Positions 23,073 through 35,452 of a DNA stretch of 64,000 nucleotides are shown here, piece by piece; position 1 is the first letter of the stretch, and the number at the start of each line of letters is the position of its first letter. The position numbers were made by a program, and so were the translations under genes. The notes under the pieces are model-generated. The model was not told where the DNA came from, ran no database searches, and saw only the letters and a program-made list of their open reading frames with translations. Origin of the DNA: Liolophura sinensis (Eukaryota; Mollusca; Polyplacophora; Chitonida; Chitonidae). Where the stretch lies: positions 6,891,501-6,955,500 of the forward strand of contig NC_088303.1 of NCBI RefSeq assembly GCF_032854445.1, written 5' to 3'.

Positions 23073-23397
23073 CCGGCCCCGATAGCTCAGTTGGAACAGC
23101 GTCCGCTCCGGGGGCGGTAAATCCAGGGTCACACATAAGACCTTAAAAGAGGAAGTTACAGCGTCCTCGCTTGGCGTTCAGCATTAAAGGTATAGTGCAA
23201 TGACTGGTTGACCTGTATCGGTATAACGGCTTGCTTTGGGTAAGTCGTCTGAGTGAAACAGCACTAGATAAAAGAGCGGTGGAAATCCCTCCTGCAACAA
23301 TCAGGCGCATTACATGCACTCTATCGGCTCCTTCTTCATCATATGAGTGAACAATTGTTATGTACAACGTTAAACCTAAGCACTCACTCACTCCCTC
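23073..23397 (+). mobile_element. SINE family 2, full-length copy
   Basis: tRNA-like head with box A (GATAGCTCAGTTGG), a GC stem around CCGCTCCGGGGGCGG, and a weakened box B (AAATCCAGGGTC). The body follows with AAGACCTTAAAAGAGGAAGT, GTGCAATGACTGGTTGACC, AAGTCGTC and GTGAAACAGCACTAGAT. It ends CGTTAAACCTAAGCACTCAC plus CTCA repeats. RNA polymerase III would transcribe such an element from the A and B boxes. The other copies are at 39157-39503 (-), 41832-42085 (+) and 54724-55034 (-). Confidence 0.88.
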
Positions 23398-26300
23398 TTG
23401 TATACGAATTGCGTCGTTTTGACGCACTCTTTCCCGTCCGCATTTGGTTCCTGAAAGGCATCCATTTGACCTTACATATATTGAGTGCAAATACCCCCGG
23501 GATGAGAGTCAAACGGGGCGTCCGGGTTGTTAACGTCATCTTTGGAATAATCGCGATAGCCGGTCAAGAGAGTATAACGAATAGATCTTGTATTCATCGT
23601 CGTCAGATTATACCTTTTAAATTTCAGTATTAACACCTTCCTAACATGAGTATACGAAATAGTGCTTGTTCGCTCCGATCATAAAGCTCTAGTTTACGAT
23701 ATAGGTTTGCCCAGTATGAGGATGGGCGCTAATCCCATAAACAGGCTCAAGAAGTCTTAGCTTACAGGCAGACGGAAATTACCGGCTAAGCGTGGCGGGT
23801 TTATCTCATAACAAATCATTCGTCTTCCTCTCACACCAGGATACAGTTTTACGGCTTTTTTCGGATATGTCTGCTAACTGGCTTATCCTACTTTCTCGCC
23901 AATGAAACATTGTCGAAATTTAGCACTAGAAGAAACATTTTAGATATTAAACCAATACTTACAATATATACACGATTTATTTTGGACATAAATTACGTGT
24001 ATTGAATATTGGAGGTAATTGTACACCTAAAATGTGACAGGTCTTCTTATGAGCTACATGTATAGTTCAGGACATCTCTTGACAATAACTACTGTTTCAA
24101 CATAAACGCTAAGGTTTGGAGCTATGACCATGAAGAATTGCAGTCGAATAAACTCTACAATGCTGTGAATAAAACTTTTAGGCAGAAAAAACTTTCTGAC
24201 CTAGTTTATAATAAGGACCACAAGAGAATAACCCTCAATGCTATAGAATTTCCATTGGCCGTATTTTGCGGTGCTGCTCAGTTGTCATGACAATAGCTGG
24301 TACGTTTATTTGCAGCCATTGTGCCGAATGTCAAATTCAAGTACTAAAACCATCCTTGAGTTTGTCAGATGCTAGACATTACAAGTGCAAAACCTATTGA
24401 CCAAGTGTCAGTAACTGTTCTTTCACTTGTCACCAGGATGTCACCCGTTACAGGATATGTGTGTCAGAAATATAACAAAAATTGAACGTTTTAAAAAGAC
24501 ATTTTGGGTGCTTTGTTGTTCGCCATGTACAGCATACACACTACATTGATAGAGGGAAGTCCAAATGAGGACTTTTCATGGTTTGAAAAACATCCAGATG
24601 AGATGAATGCATTTTATGCAGAATAAACATTAAACTCATATGCATTACAGAAAAACATGTTACTTTGAACATTGTGACGACAACAGGGATTTACATATAG
24701 CTCGTTTTATGTTAACACATGGCTTAGGCATGTAGTTGTCGTCGGACGATATACGATGGAGCTCTAGATATTTGGCATATGCAACACGGCGGAAAGCCTG
24801 CTATACGTTAGAGTTGGAACCGTCGTGGTAAATGGCCATATCGGCAATGATTCCTTCCAACATTTTGCAACTTTATTAAATATTTCGTGCGGTCTCAGCA
24901 TTTTACTTGTCACATCAAGCTGGGAAACTGTTGATCAAGTCTACAGATTAACTTATTTCCCTCGTTCTTACTGGACTGTCACGCTGAGGAAACCATCCAT
25001 CATATTTCACTGCTGAAAGGGAAGTATTGTCTTCTCATCTTGTAGACGGTAGAATTGCTAACCCAACTCTTGGAACCACTTGCGAACCTCACTGGCTACT
25101 TGAAATATTGCACGATAGTGATAATTTGGTGATTTTTGTTTCCCCTTAAATTCATTTTCAAAGCTAAAGTTGATGTCCTGAACAATTTCCAAAAGCTAAC
25201 CAATTCATCATTCGTTATATTTAAGACCTGCACTCAAATGGGTAAGTTGCATATATTTGCCTCTACATTAATGCATACATGTATGAATAAGTGCCTTGAA
25301 GTATATCTCGATACGGTTTTACATTGTTCGTTTAAATCACCTATCTCGACGTTTTGAAATGACCGATCGTGTAGTCGAGTCTTCAGAATCATTCTGCGAT
25401 TAGTCAGGCCTTTCACCGGGTATATAAGCCTGAATGCCAACTTTTACATCAGCTCTATTCTTGAGTACGGTGTAAAGCACCAACCAAATAAAAATTTACG
25501 TCAACTCTGCTGAATCGGGTTGCAAGACGAACGCATGACACTGTGTGCAGAAACACATGAAATCGGTGTCTGCTTACTTGGCTGATGAATATGCAAATCA
25601 CAAAGGTTAACTTCAAATACGGTCTTACAGAGGTGCATTGCCGATCAGTAACAGTTTTTCAGTGGGAGTGTTGTGAACAGTTAGAATTTCATCTGCAATT
25701 TCCGAATCATCTGCATGGAAGTTCTGTGCCAGCAGTCAGTGACAGTCTAGGGAACCATTTATTGTATTCTAGGGTTACCTGGCTGGAAAGACCTACGATG
25801 TCGGCAGGCAGTGACGGGTTACCTGGAAGTTTCTCTGTGTCCTGAGTCGGTGACAATGTTCTACACTGGCTTTACTTCATACTCTGGATACGTGGAAATT
25901 CTTCTGCGTCTGAACGGAGTGACAGCGTAGGGAAACTATATGCTACATGCAATATTTTATTCTTGGGTACAGTAACGGTTGTTTAACGTTTATTGTTTTT
26001 TCTGCCATTTTATTAGTGATTTATGATCATTGCTTGCAGTTGTGTATTGAACACTTCAGACTACACTGTCTGGTCCATACGATTGTCTCCCTTGTTATTG
26101 TCGCTATTGTCCATAGACATAAAGAGCTAGTTGTGCTTAATATTCTCTGATGTCACGCTATACCGGGAGGGAAATTACATGCTGATGACAAGCAGGATTG
26201 ATTCCCATGTCACAGAACCAACTAATCGCACTTGGCCAATATTTGGTGAGTGTCCCACACATTCATTGCGGCTGAAAACAAATATTTTTTCTACACTAAT

Positions 26301-27342
26301 GCATTTTAAACGTAATGTAACCTGCCTCATTGGCTTTTAGAGATTCTTTGAGATAGGACGACACAATACCCAGTTCGAGCACTCTGATGCGATTAAGTGA
26401 AACACTGTGTAATATGTTGTCGTGTTCAGGCAAATTTATTCTCTTTCGCTGAAAATATGCTAGGCTGCTTTCATCTTTCTTGTTCGTGAAAATTGTGAAA
26501 CCATGCGCGAAAGTAATTAGTTGAACAACAGCTGAATCCCATCCATCTATTTCTACTCATCAAGTGTGTTGCAATCGCAGGACACTGTATTCGTTTTCTA
26601 ATAGTCTTTATATTGGGATTTTATAGTTTGCCCTGTCTTATGTATGTCCTGTCGGGGAAATGGATTTATATAACATTGATATTTTTCTCAATGACGTTTC
26701 GACAAAGAACTTGGACATGTGAAAAACCTTCGTATGAGCACCTGTATCAGGTAATGCTATTTTCAAATGCAGATACCAGCTAAACTACCCGTATTATAGC
26801 CGAAGTGTTCCCGTAATCTTTGAAATAAAAAGTGTTACTTCTAAGTCAGCATCCCTGTTTTCTGTCGACAGCTACGGGACATGGAATATTGTCTTTGCAA
26901 TTTGTGCGCACAGGTCATTTTCTACTGGCCTCGAAAGGAATATCAACGCTCACGGTCATTCATCAAGGCTTGCTGACTATGGATAGGGTGGTGATGGAGA
27001 GGGAAGGTGGTTGATGCCCTTGGCTCTACCCTTAAATGTCTTCTTTTCCTTTAACATGGTGACATGGGTGAAATATTTTAAATTTATGATTGAATTTTTA
27101 GATCATATTGAACTTAAGATTTTGTTTTTGTCAAATATCATGGATTTAGTGTTTTCATAAGTAAGCAAATGCATGTTATGAGACAGCTTTGAATGGTAAT
27201 ACGGGCAACTTTTTGTACGAAGACTTCGTAAAACTGATCAGCTTTTGATAAAGCCGTTCTAGCTTTATGCAGCTTTGTTCTTTCCTGTAGTACATGCACG
27301 TCACACCTTTTCCGCTATCATAAATCTTGTTGAGTACACAGT
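23398..27342. other. No clear gene; small repeats
   Basis: A SINE family 1 tail fragment (TTCTTGAGTACGGTGTAAAG) lies at 25457-25490 (+). Three imperfect units with GGAA-TTCT and CAGTGACAG words lie at about 25717, 25825 and 25893. Open frames here are short and without motifs. The stretch is otherwise featureless and may be intronic. Confidence 0.45.
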
Positions 27343-27355
27343 AAAACACCAATTA

Positions 27356-27457
27356 TTTATTTGATTGGTGTCTTACGCCGTACTCAAAAATATTTCACTT
27401 ATACAACGGCGGCCAGCATGATGGTGGGAGGAAACCGGGCAGAGCCCGGAGGAAACC
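27356..27457 (-). mobile_element. SINE family 1, 5'-truncated, with 13-bp TSD
   Basis: About 100 bp of the SINE 3' part in reverse (TGATTGGTGTCTTACGCCGT, CAACGGCGGCCAGCATGATG, GGGCAGAGCCCGG). It is flanked by perfect direct repeats AAAACACCAATTA at 27343-27355 and 27458-27470. 5' truncation plus a TSD is the mark of target-primed reverse transcription by a LINE. Confidence 0.93.
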
Positions 27458-27470
27458 AAAACACCAATTA

Positions 27471-30400
27471 AGCAAACAAATCAATACTTTAGGAGTATAT
27501 GCATGCTGGAGTAGTGCAAATATGACTGGAACGCTGCAGCAGTGAGTATTTGTCCTGTGATATAAACCCACTGCAGTCTCCCATTATTCTTGCCTTTTCC
27601 TTTGTGGATACAGTCGATTTTTTTCTACAGATGTGATCACAATGTTGCATTTTGAAAACTTTTAAACCAGTGAAGTCTAATAAGTTGGAACTAAGCTTAA
27701 TTCTACTTAAGCGATGATGACGTGTAATTTGCCACTATTTAAGCATTTAGAATGTTCCCTAACTGGGGTAAATGACATAAGGCCGTACTTTACCGGTTAC
27801 GTGTGCAAAAGGGCTGTCAGTTTTATGCTGAATTGAAAAAGATGTAGTTTCAGCAAGCACATTGTCTCTAACTGGTGATGGTGCCTCGAGCTGTGTTGAC
27901 GGCTTTCTCGTGCTTAGTTTTAACGTTTAGTAAATCCTCGCGGTCCTAAGTGGTTGAAAGCAATGTTCACGCCTACATATTACCACGGGTTCCGTTAATG
28001 GTGACACTTGCCCCTATATTCATCTCGAGTTTTAGACCTTAAAACCTGTTTTACCGCTTAATAGTACAGCTTCATTTGCTCCCAGAACAAATTGGGAATG
28101 CTTTTACATATACATGTTTTGGCGCGCACTACAGATAAAATGCTTCGAAACAGTGATGAAAGAGTTTGCCTCCGGGTACATAAATTGGGCAAACCTGTCT
28201 TCGACCGCCCACATTTTCTAAATGTCTTTCGGATATGTGAATCGAAATGTCCGTACATTCGGCTTGAAGCTCACAAACGTATTATGATGTGCGAACTTTT
28301 TTATGTAGAACATAACATTGTCAGCAACTGTTGAAAGCTTAGAGCCTTTTCCCTAGGAAAATCTTGCCAGACATCCCCATTTTAACATCAGGTATGCAAA
28401 ATGTTTTCTTTCCTTTTTATCGGTGTAATGCTTTTAGCATTTTGGTGGATATAAGGTTTTTAACTTTTTTGCTTTCTTCTGGCCATAATTCCAATAAATT
28501 TTCTTGAGCCAACATTGCAATGAAGCCGGCCTTCCATGTCTCCTTCATACCCGGTATATATTTATATATTGTCAGTATTTATACACGTCGTACATCATTT
28601 TCTTTAAATGGTTTTACATTGACTTAAGATCTGATTTAAGGATGATGTGCGCGTTATACGATTGTCGAAAGAAACTAAATTATTGCTCGATGCAATCGTT
28701 ATAAACATAAAAGTTGATTTATTATTCGTCAAAGATATGCCTATGAGGCAAACCCCCGCAAATGTTATCGCCCCAAATGGTGGCACGTGGCACCATTATT
28801 TATGTGGCATGTTACTCTGCGCTGTTATGAATACACTTCATCTTTTTTTTTTAGCAATATTTCCACCATGCATGCTGTACGAGTCTACACAGCAATATCC
28901 CAAATACCGATTACTTTCCAAACATTAGCTTAGTTGACCTAATCGTATAGCCAAGTATGTAATATATTATTCTATATAGTACCCAAAGTCTGACATATTG
29001 TCATTAACACTGTGATTGTTCTCTGGGATTTTTTTTTGCAAGCAGGGGGCAGTAAAACTTACAAAGAAGTGAAGGTTGAATTCATGGCAGGCAAATGGGG
29101 GGGATTAGAGGTAATCATGTTCCGGTAAGACACTCATCCCGCACTGGAGGAGGCCTGAAATGCGTAAACCCTCATGTGCCGAGAGACCCGGTACAATACA
29201 GCCATGTGCGGTTGACCATATGTTTGGAAGTGGATGGCAAATACTGGTCCCTCTTTACACTATTTTCAAGAAATACCAAGTCCAAAGCTATTAAAAACAA
29301 CAGTTGGGGGCTATGTTCATTTCTCGATATAACAGTAATCATATTCTCGTGCCTGCATCTGTATACGGAAGTACAAGACGGCTCCCGAGAGCTGGCCAGC
29401 AATACATATTTATGCTGATCGCTTCAAAATTCGCAGTAGCTTATATCTCAAGTTGTAGACATTGATTCCGTGTTTCACACAGCGTTTATATACAATTACC
29501 TGTGGCAAATGACTGAACGGTCATCGAGTTGAATAATACATGCAGAATATGATTAACCTTTCCAAAACAGGGAATCGGAAGTCGAGAGGTGTGGACAACG
29601 GACTAAACTGAAACTCAAGTCTTGTTTGCGATGAAATTTATTTCCGTTTCTAAACGAATATAAATAAATTATTCGACGCCAAACACTTAACAGTTGGAGA
29701 CGACAGCTCATTTTGTACCGTTTACAGCTATAGTTAAATGTGAGATTGTTGTCACATTACATGTTATGCTGAGCTGATAATTTGAATGAAACTTGTCTGG
29801 ACTGTAGACCTAAACTCAACGAAGTCAACCAATCGTTGTGGTCATGCAGTCCTCAACAATGGAGCGGTGTGGTGATGGGTAATCTTTTGCAGGATATGGG
29901 GATTAAGACACACTTGTTCATCAAAAGTAGGTTAAACACTCATCTTTAATGCCTTAATCACTTTATGAGCAGTTCTAACGCATGCATTCACTTCCAAAAA
30001 GCACACACTTTATGGTTGGATTTGTTCTGAAGAAAATGGGTACAAGATGCATGAAGAAGGGAAAGTTTCTAGACCGATAATCGAAGTAACAATGTTTGTC
30101 CGTTTCTAAAATATTGATAATTGAAAATTAAATTTGTGATTCCTTTTATGCTTCTGTAGGTTAAAAAAACTTTGTTAAGCACGACCCTCCACGTACCCAA
30201 ATTTGACTCAGTTTTACATGTTTGTTCTCGTAAGAAAATTCATTTTCGCCCAGTTTGTTTGCTTTAGATTAGAACATACATGTACCTTACCAATGTATGC
30301 TCCTATGACCTAACAATAGACTAGCATTCTTTGCATGAAAATTCGTAGGTGTCAATTTTTAACAGACCGAGTGCATTCAAATTTAAACAGCCGAGTGGTA

Positions 30401-32198
30401 TTGATATGCAAATCGCAACTGTGCTCAGTTTCAACATAGTTTGTAGGATACATCAATCACAGCCAGAGAACCGATACGACCACTTGTTTTGTCCGTGCTA
30501 AACAGATCAGATCTTGTGAACATCATTATAATACACCAACCAGTACAGGACTGTTGATGGTTTCACGGAAGTGGTTTAGTACAAAGGCCTAATGCAAAGT
30601 CAAGAAATATGCTTTTCACTTTCGGTGCGCACACATGGCCTTGAAACAGATAGCCATTTGAAACCTTCCATACGATTGGTAATCTTTTCAGCCACAGTCA
30701 ATGAAAACATAGGTTTTTAGTATGACCGTTGATTTCACACGTTCAGATTCAATAGTAATAGAAAGCTTTTATTGTTGCAATGAGCTCTCAAGCATGAAAT
30801 AAAAAGTTACTTAGCGGCCTGCATGGAGGAGTTACAGAGTTAACCGCTGCTAGACAGGTGCTGGCATTGAAAGTTTCACCTAGATTTCACTGATCTGGAA
30901 TCGCTGAGTACGGAGCTCAACATTGTGAGACGACTGTTATCATACTTGACTGCTGATTGATTTACGGCACATCATAGTGGACATTTCATGAATGTGTGCA
31001 TTTAAAGGGATATCGTTGCAGTTTTTAAGTTTAGTCATACCACTTTACTTGACACCAGTTAGAATTAGGGGACTACGCCACAAGTCTATAGCGCTACGTG
31101 TGTTGTCCATACCTACACCAACGGTCGCACGGTCTGCTGCTAAATCATCAGTGGTATGAAAACAAAATAGTCCCCCTACTCGCGGCATGGGAGTTTATGT
31201 TCGGGCAATGTTGTAAAGTTGTGACGTAATGTAGCACGCTGAACTCTTCTCGGCTCCTTGCGAAAATGTTGCGGAAATACGGTGTGACATTTTTGCCTAA
31301 TTATGCTTACGCCATGCTGCTACATGTATACATGTACATGTACAGGGGGTCTGAGTTAACACCATAGTTAAGCATTAAGTATAAAACTAACTCGGGTAAT
31401 TTTCATGAAACTGGATATTGATCACGTGGAACAATTTGCAAACTGCATTCTGTAAATCACCCTGTCCTCCTCGATGGTCTGGTTTTGCCTTCCAAGATGT
31501 AGCCTTTCTTACTGGTACTGTGATGGAGGTATCACCGTTGACACAATGAGGCAGACGGTTGCTTTGTGGTGATTATGTTCCTAAAACGTGAATGTGTTGG
31601 TTTATATTCCAAAGTACTGTAATCCAAGTTTACGCTCTAAACTTAAAGCTGCTGTCGTAAATCCTAGACTGCAACGCACTATATCTAAAGTGAATTCAAA
31701 AGGTCCAAATTGTACAGCTGTAGAAATTATCATATATGTTGGAGCAACAAGAGTTTATATTGTATTAAGTAACACGCGTACGACTCGCATAACCGGTTTT
31801 GTCTGCTGATCAGAGGGTTTGAGTTTTTAGCAGTGGAGTCACTTACTTTGATAGACAGGTAATGGGGCGCTTCCTGGAATCTGGTGTATCATATACTGTA
31901 CGTGGTCAATTTACAGCGTGGATGTACGTGTAACTTGCATGTAAAGTGATCCGGCATAGAGTGCCAATTTCTGACTGAAGCTTATCCATGGTTATTACTG
32001 GTGGTGCTTAGCACAAATGTTCGGATTCCTATTGGAAATGTCAGTTACATTGCCTAGAAACACAATATCTGTAAGAGAAGAGCGTTATTCTAAGCCAGGT
32101 TTTCATACATCTATAAGGACATGAATGTTACTAAAATCCTATGTAGAGACTTTTATATCACAAAGGACATATTCTTCATCAATCAATATTTGTGCTGT
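27471..32198. other. No clear gene
   Basis: 4.7 kb with short unsupported frames only. Palindromic TACATGTA-type words cluster at 31320-31345. I saw no tail, TSD or RNA gene. It may be intronic. Confidence 0.45.
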
Positions 32199-32210
32199 TT
32201 TACATGATAA

Positions 32211-32344
32211 TATTTATTTATTCATTTTTTTGATTGGTGTTTTACGCTATACAGAAGAATATTTCGCTTATACGACGGCGGCCAGCATTATGGTGAGTGG
32301 AAACCGGGCACAGCCAGAGGCAAATCCACGACCATCCGCGGGTC
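32211..32344 (-). mobile_element. SINE family 1, 5'-truncated, with 12-bp TSD
   Basis: Reverse copy of the SINE 3' part (TTGGTGTTTTACGC, ACGACGGCGGCCAGCATTAT, CACGACCATCCGCGGG). It is flanked by TTTACATGATAA at 32199-32210 and 32345-32356. Confidence 0.92.
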
Positions 32345-32356
32345 TTTACATGATAA

Positions 32357-35155
32357 CAAGCGCCTCATTTAAAGACATTTTTTGCACTCCTCGTCCAACC
32401 CAGTCCATCAACATCTGCTCATATATTGCACATTTCAAGCCCTGGTTTCATCGATCCGTCACAACGTCAAGATGACAGATAATATCACACTAATGTAGCC
32501 TATCTGAAACAAGTGTTTAAACTAACATGTTATCACATGGCCAATGCCGTTTATAGTTGTGTTGGTGTTGTGTTAACATCACTAACTGTATCTAATGAAC
32601 AAGACAAGATAACAGCGCAAATATCAAGTACAACACCAAATGGCTCAGTGTTCTTCTTGAACGATCTCTGACATAATCAAGACTCGCTTTTGTACTCTTT
32701 TGAATTTGTTGAGGAAATGCGTGCAAATACTACCACTATACCAGAGGTAGCATATTTTCAGGGTTGACGTTGCATCTTTGGGAGGTAAATCCGGTTTAGT
32801 CCATATACTTGACATACGTATCCACAATTGCAGTGCTAAAAACCAGCTGGCGTGACCAATCAGATCATCTGTCTTAAAGCCTGATTCAAGGCCACACAAA
32901 CAAACATCTTAGATTTCTGTGGGAACAACGTGCGTTGAAGATAATTAGGTGCTGAGTGATTTCATTAGATGCTCAGCCAAGCCATTGAACTGTGCTAAAG
33001 CAGTGGTCAGTTCTGTCAAGGGCCCCACTTCTGGGTCGCGAAAGGGAACCGTTCACCGTGTGGGGTGCGTACATGCACCATGCAAAACACAAAACACGCC
33101 AACACGAGTGTGGAAATAGTATCTTAAATAAACCACAAAGTCTTGTTCTAAATTTCGTTGGAGAATCGTATTTCAGGACAGATGCCTACATGTAATGAAC
33201 TACGTTTCATGGTATACATGTGTGTACTCATGCAAAGTGCCTACACCATAATCTTTACCACTGCGCTACACGGTATACATGTGTGTAAACTGCCTCCACA
33301 TAATCTTTACCATCTCGTTACACTTGAGCATGGCAGACACATTATAATGTTCGCCACGATGTAGCCGAAATAATCCATAATTATTCATTCATTCAGATGC
33401 ATTATTGTTCTATATTGTATCCATTATGAAGTCTGTGACCAGAGGCCTCGTCTATTATGCTTGGCAACACAGCGCAACACGTCGTCTTTAATTCTACATT
33501 ACTGAATTATTGATGGGTATATGCGATCTCAAAATGGTTCAAAAGCTCTTCATACTTAGACTCCGTACACCATCGGCTGCATTGCACCGACAGTCCAATT
33601 TCTGGAGGTGGAGGTACAGACGTAGGTTAAGCACTAGTGGCCTGGGGCGTCGAGGGGCGCGTCCCTCGGGCAGATCTGAACAGAAACGTGACACTTACGA
33701 CTCTCTGCATGTCTTCAAAGGTCTGCAAACATTCATACGGCAATCTATCAATGCGGGCGATGTATACAAGAACGCAACAACAGCATCCAGACCTCTAGCT
33801 TTTTAATCTTCACATTTACCAGAATCAAACTCCCCAATGGCCTAGTATCGTGTTCAGTTATGGAATGTTCTGAAACTAAACAGTAACCCCTAAATTCCTT
33901 TATTTATGGGTATGGTAATTATTTATAAAGTATACAAGTCCCGTTTAATTTGGGAAATTGGATATTTGATGTAACTGCGAGTCAAGAGTGTTTCTACACA
34001 CAATTCAACAGGAACTATTGTAAAAATTGAGCCAAGTTTTGTCGTTCATCCAGTTTTATATTTTTCTTGATATTATCTTATTTTGTCACGGACTTTTTGT
34101 TTCACCGATGTAGAGCCCTTGGACACATAGGTCTCTGTAAGAAGTTTCTTAGACGTGGTGACGACATTTCCCTTGTGATTAGACCTGGTGGCGACATTTC
34201 CTCTGCGCTTTGAAGTGCATCTGCAAAACCTAGCGCAAAGTGCACATTGGCAGGGTTCTGAAAGCACGCACGCTATGGGGAAGCTAACTGTGGAAAAAAT
34301 TAACTGGATATCAATCACCACGCAATACTACCTGCTCTTGTCAAGAAGGCGTAAACAGCACGATTCTCGCCGGTTATGTAATGATAACTATCCTGATTCT
34401 GTACACGATATCGACATTGCGCTAACTAGTATTTATCTAGTTTGATCATTCATCTCAATAGCTTACACATTTTAATGAGTTCTAAATACCGGTAAAAAAC
34501 AGATGTAAACATCTCATGTTTCCAAACTGTAAGTGAATAACCCTGGTTACCAGAAGGCTGTTTTACTGACGTTGTCAAATGCGTTGCGTTTAATGACGAA
34601 AAACGAGCATATGTATGTCGTCAATAAAGTATCCAACAGCTCACGGATGTAACTATCATTTTAGTCTTGATATGTACGTGATCAATACGTGTTATGTCCT
34701 CGATATATTTCTATTTTGTACTCAGGAGAATATGTAATTTAGAACATTGCATCCACGGTGCTTGTCAAAATTATGGTGATAATACACATTTTGCTACATG
34801 TAGTCCTAGCACAATTAGAAGCCCATTTCATCACATTATGTGCACACAGATTATCCGTTCTTTACATGGGGAAAAACATAATTTATCAACACTTACTTGT
34901 TTTGCCGTGACCCTTCAATTATTTCCATGAGCAGTGCATCCTGTGTACGTGTGACATGGTTTAGGCTTGAGTATGTAGATTATCGCTAGGAAGTGTGTGG
35001 AAGCAGAGATCCAAGCTTGTGTCTTTCTCACCCTTCGTTCGATTTATTATCTCCCATCGGTTGAATAGACGATTGAGTATAATTTGCCAAAAAAGAAAAA
35101 AAAATCCCCGCAAAATGTCACATTGAATAGGAATGTATTAATTACCTTCTTAATT
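32357..35155. other. No clear gene
   Basis: Apart from the 33200-33317 duplication, nothing is supported. Paired words GGTGACGACATTTCCC and GGTGGCGACATTTCC at 34157 and 34188 form a short direct repeat. Open frames such as 33510-33806 lack motifs. Confidence 0.45.
33200..33317. repeat. Direct duplication of ~60 bp
   Basis: Unit one 33200-33265 and unit two 33266-33317 share GGTATACATGTGTGTA, then TGCCT-CACCATAATCTTTAC. The second unit is shorter by small deletions. Confidence 0.85.
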
Positions 35156-35169
35156 ATCAACGCCATGGT

Positions 35170-35438
35170 GGGGCCTCCGTGGCTCAGTCGGTTAGTGCGC
35201 TAGCGCAGGGTAATGACCCAGAAGCCTCTCACCAATGCGGTCGCTGTGAGTTCAAGTCCAGCTCATGCTGGCTTCCTCTCCGGCCGTAAGTGGGAAGGTC
35301 TGCCAGCAACCTGCAGATGGTCGTGGGTTTCCCCCGGGCTCTGCCCGGTTTCCCCCCACCATAATGCTGGCCGCCGTCGTATAAGTGAAATATTCTTGAG
35401 TACGGCGTAAAACACTAATCAAATAAATAAATCAATCA
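35170..35438 (+). mobile_element. SINE family 1, full length, with 14-bp TSD
   Basis: Reference copy in this window. The tRNA head has GGGGCCTCCGTGGCTCAGTC (box A) and GTGAGTTCAAGTCC (box B). The body is CTCATGCTGGCTTCCTCTCC, GGTCGTGGGTTTCCCCCGG and CCACCATAATGCTGGCCGCC, then TATAAGTGAAATATTCTTGA. The tail is AATCAAATAAATAAATC. Perfect direct repeats ATCAACGCCATGGT flank it at 35156-35169 and 35439-35452. Confidence 0.95.
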
Positions 35439-35452
35439 ATCAACGCCATGGT

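Noticed and set aside
23075-23150. Functional tRNA gene
   Set aside because: The head has A- and B-box-like words but cannot fold into a full cloverleaf, and it continues into the SINE body shared by three other copies.
26175-26200. Hammerhead ribozyme core (CTGATGA)
   Set aside because: CTGATGA occurs here and near 25580, but no GAAA partner or stems are placed correctly.
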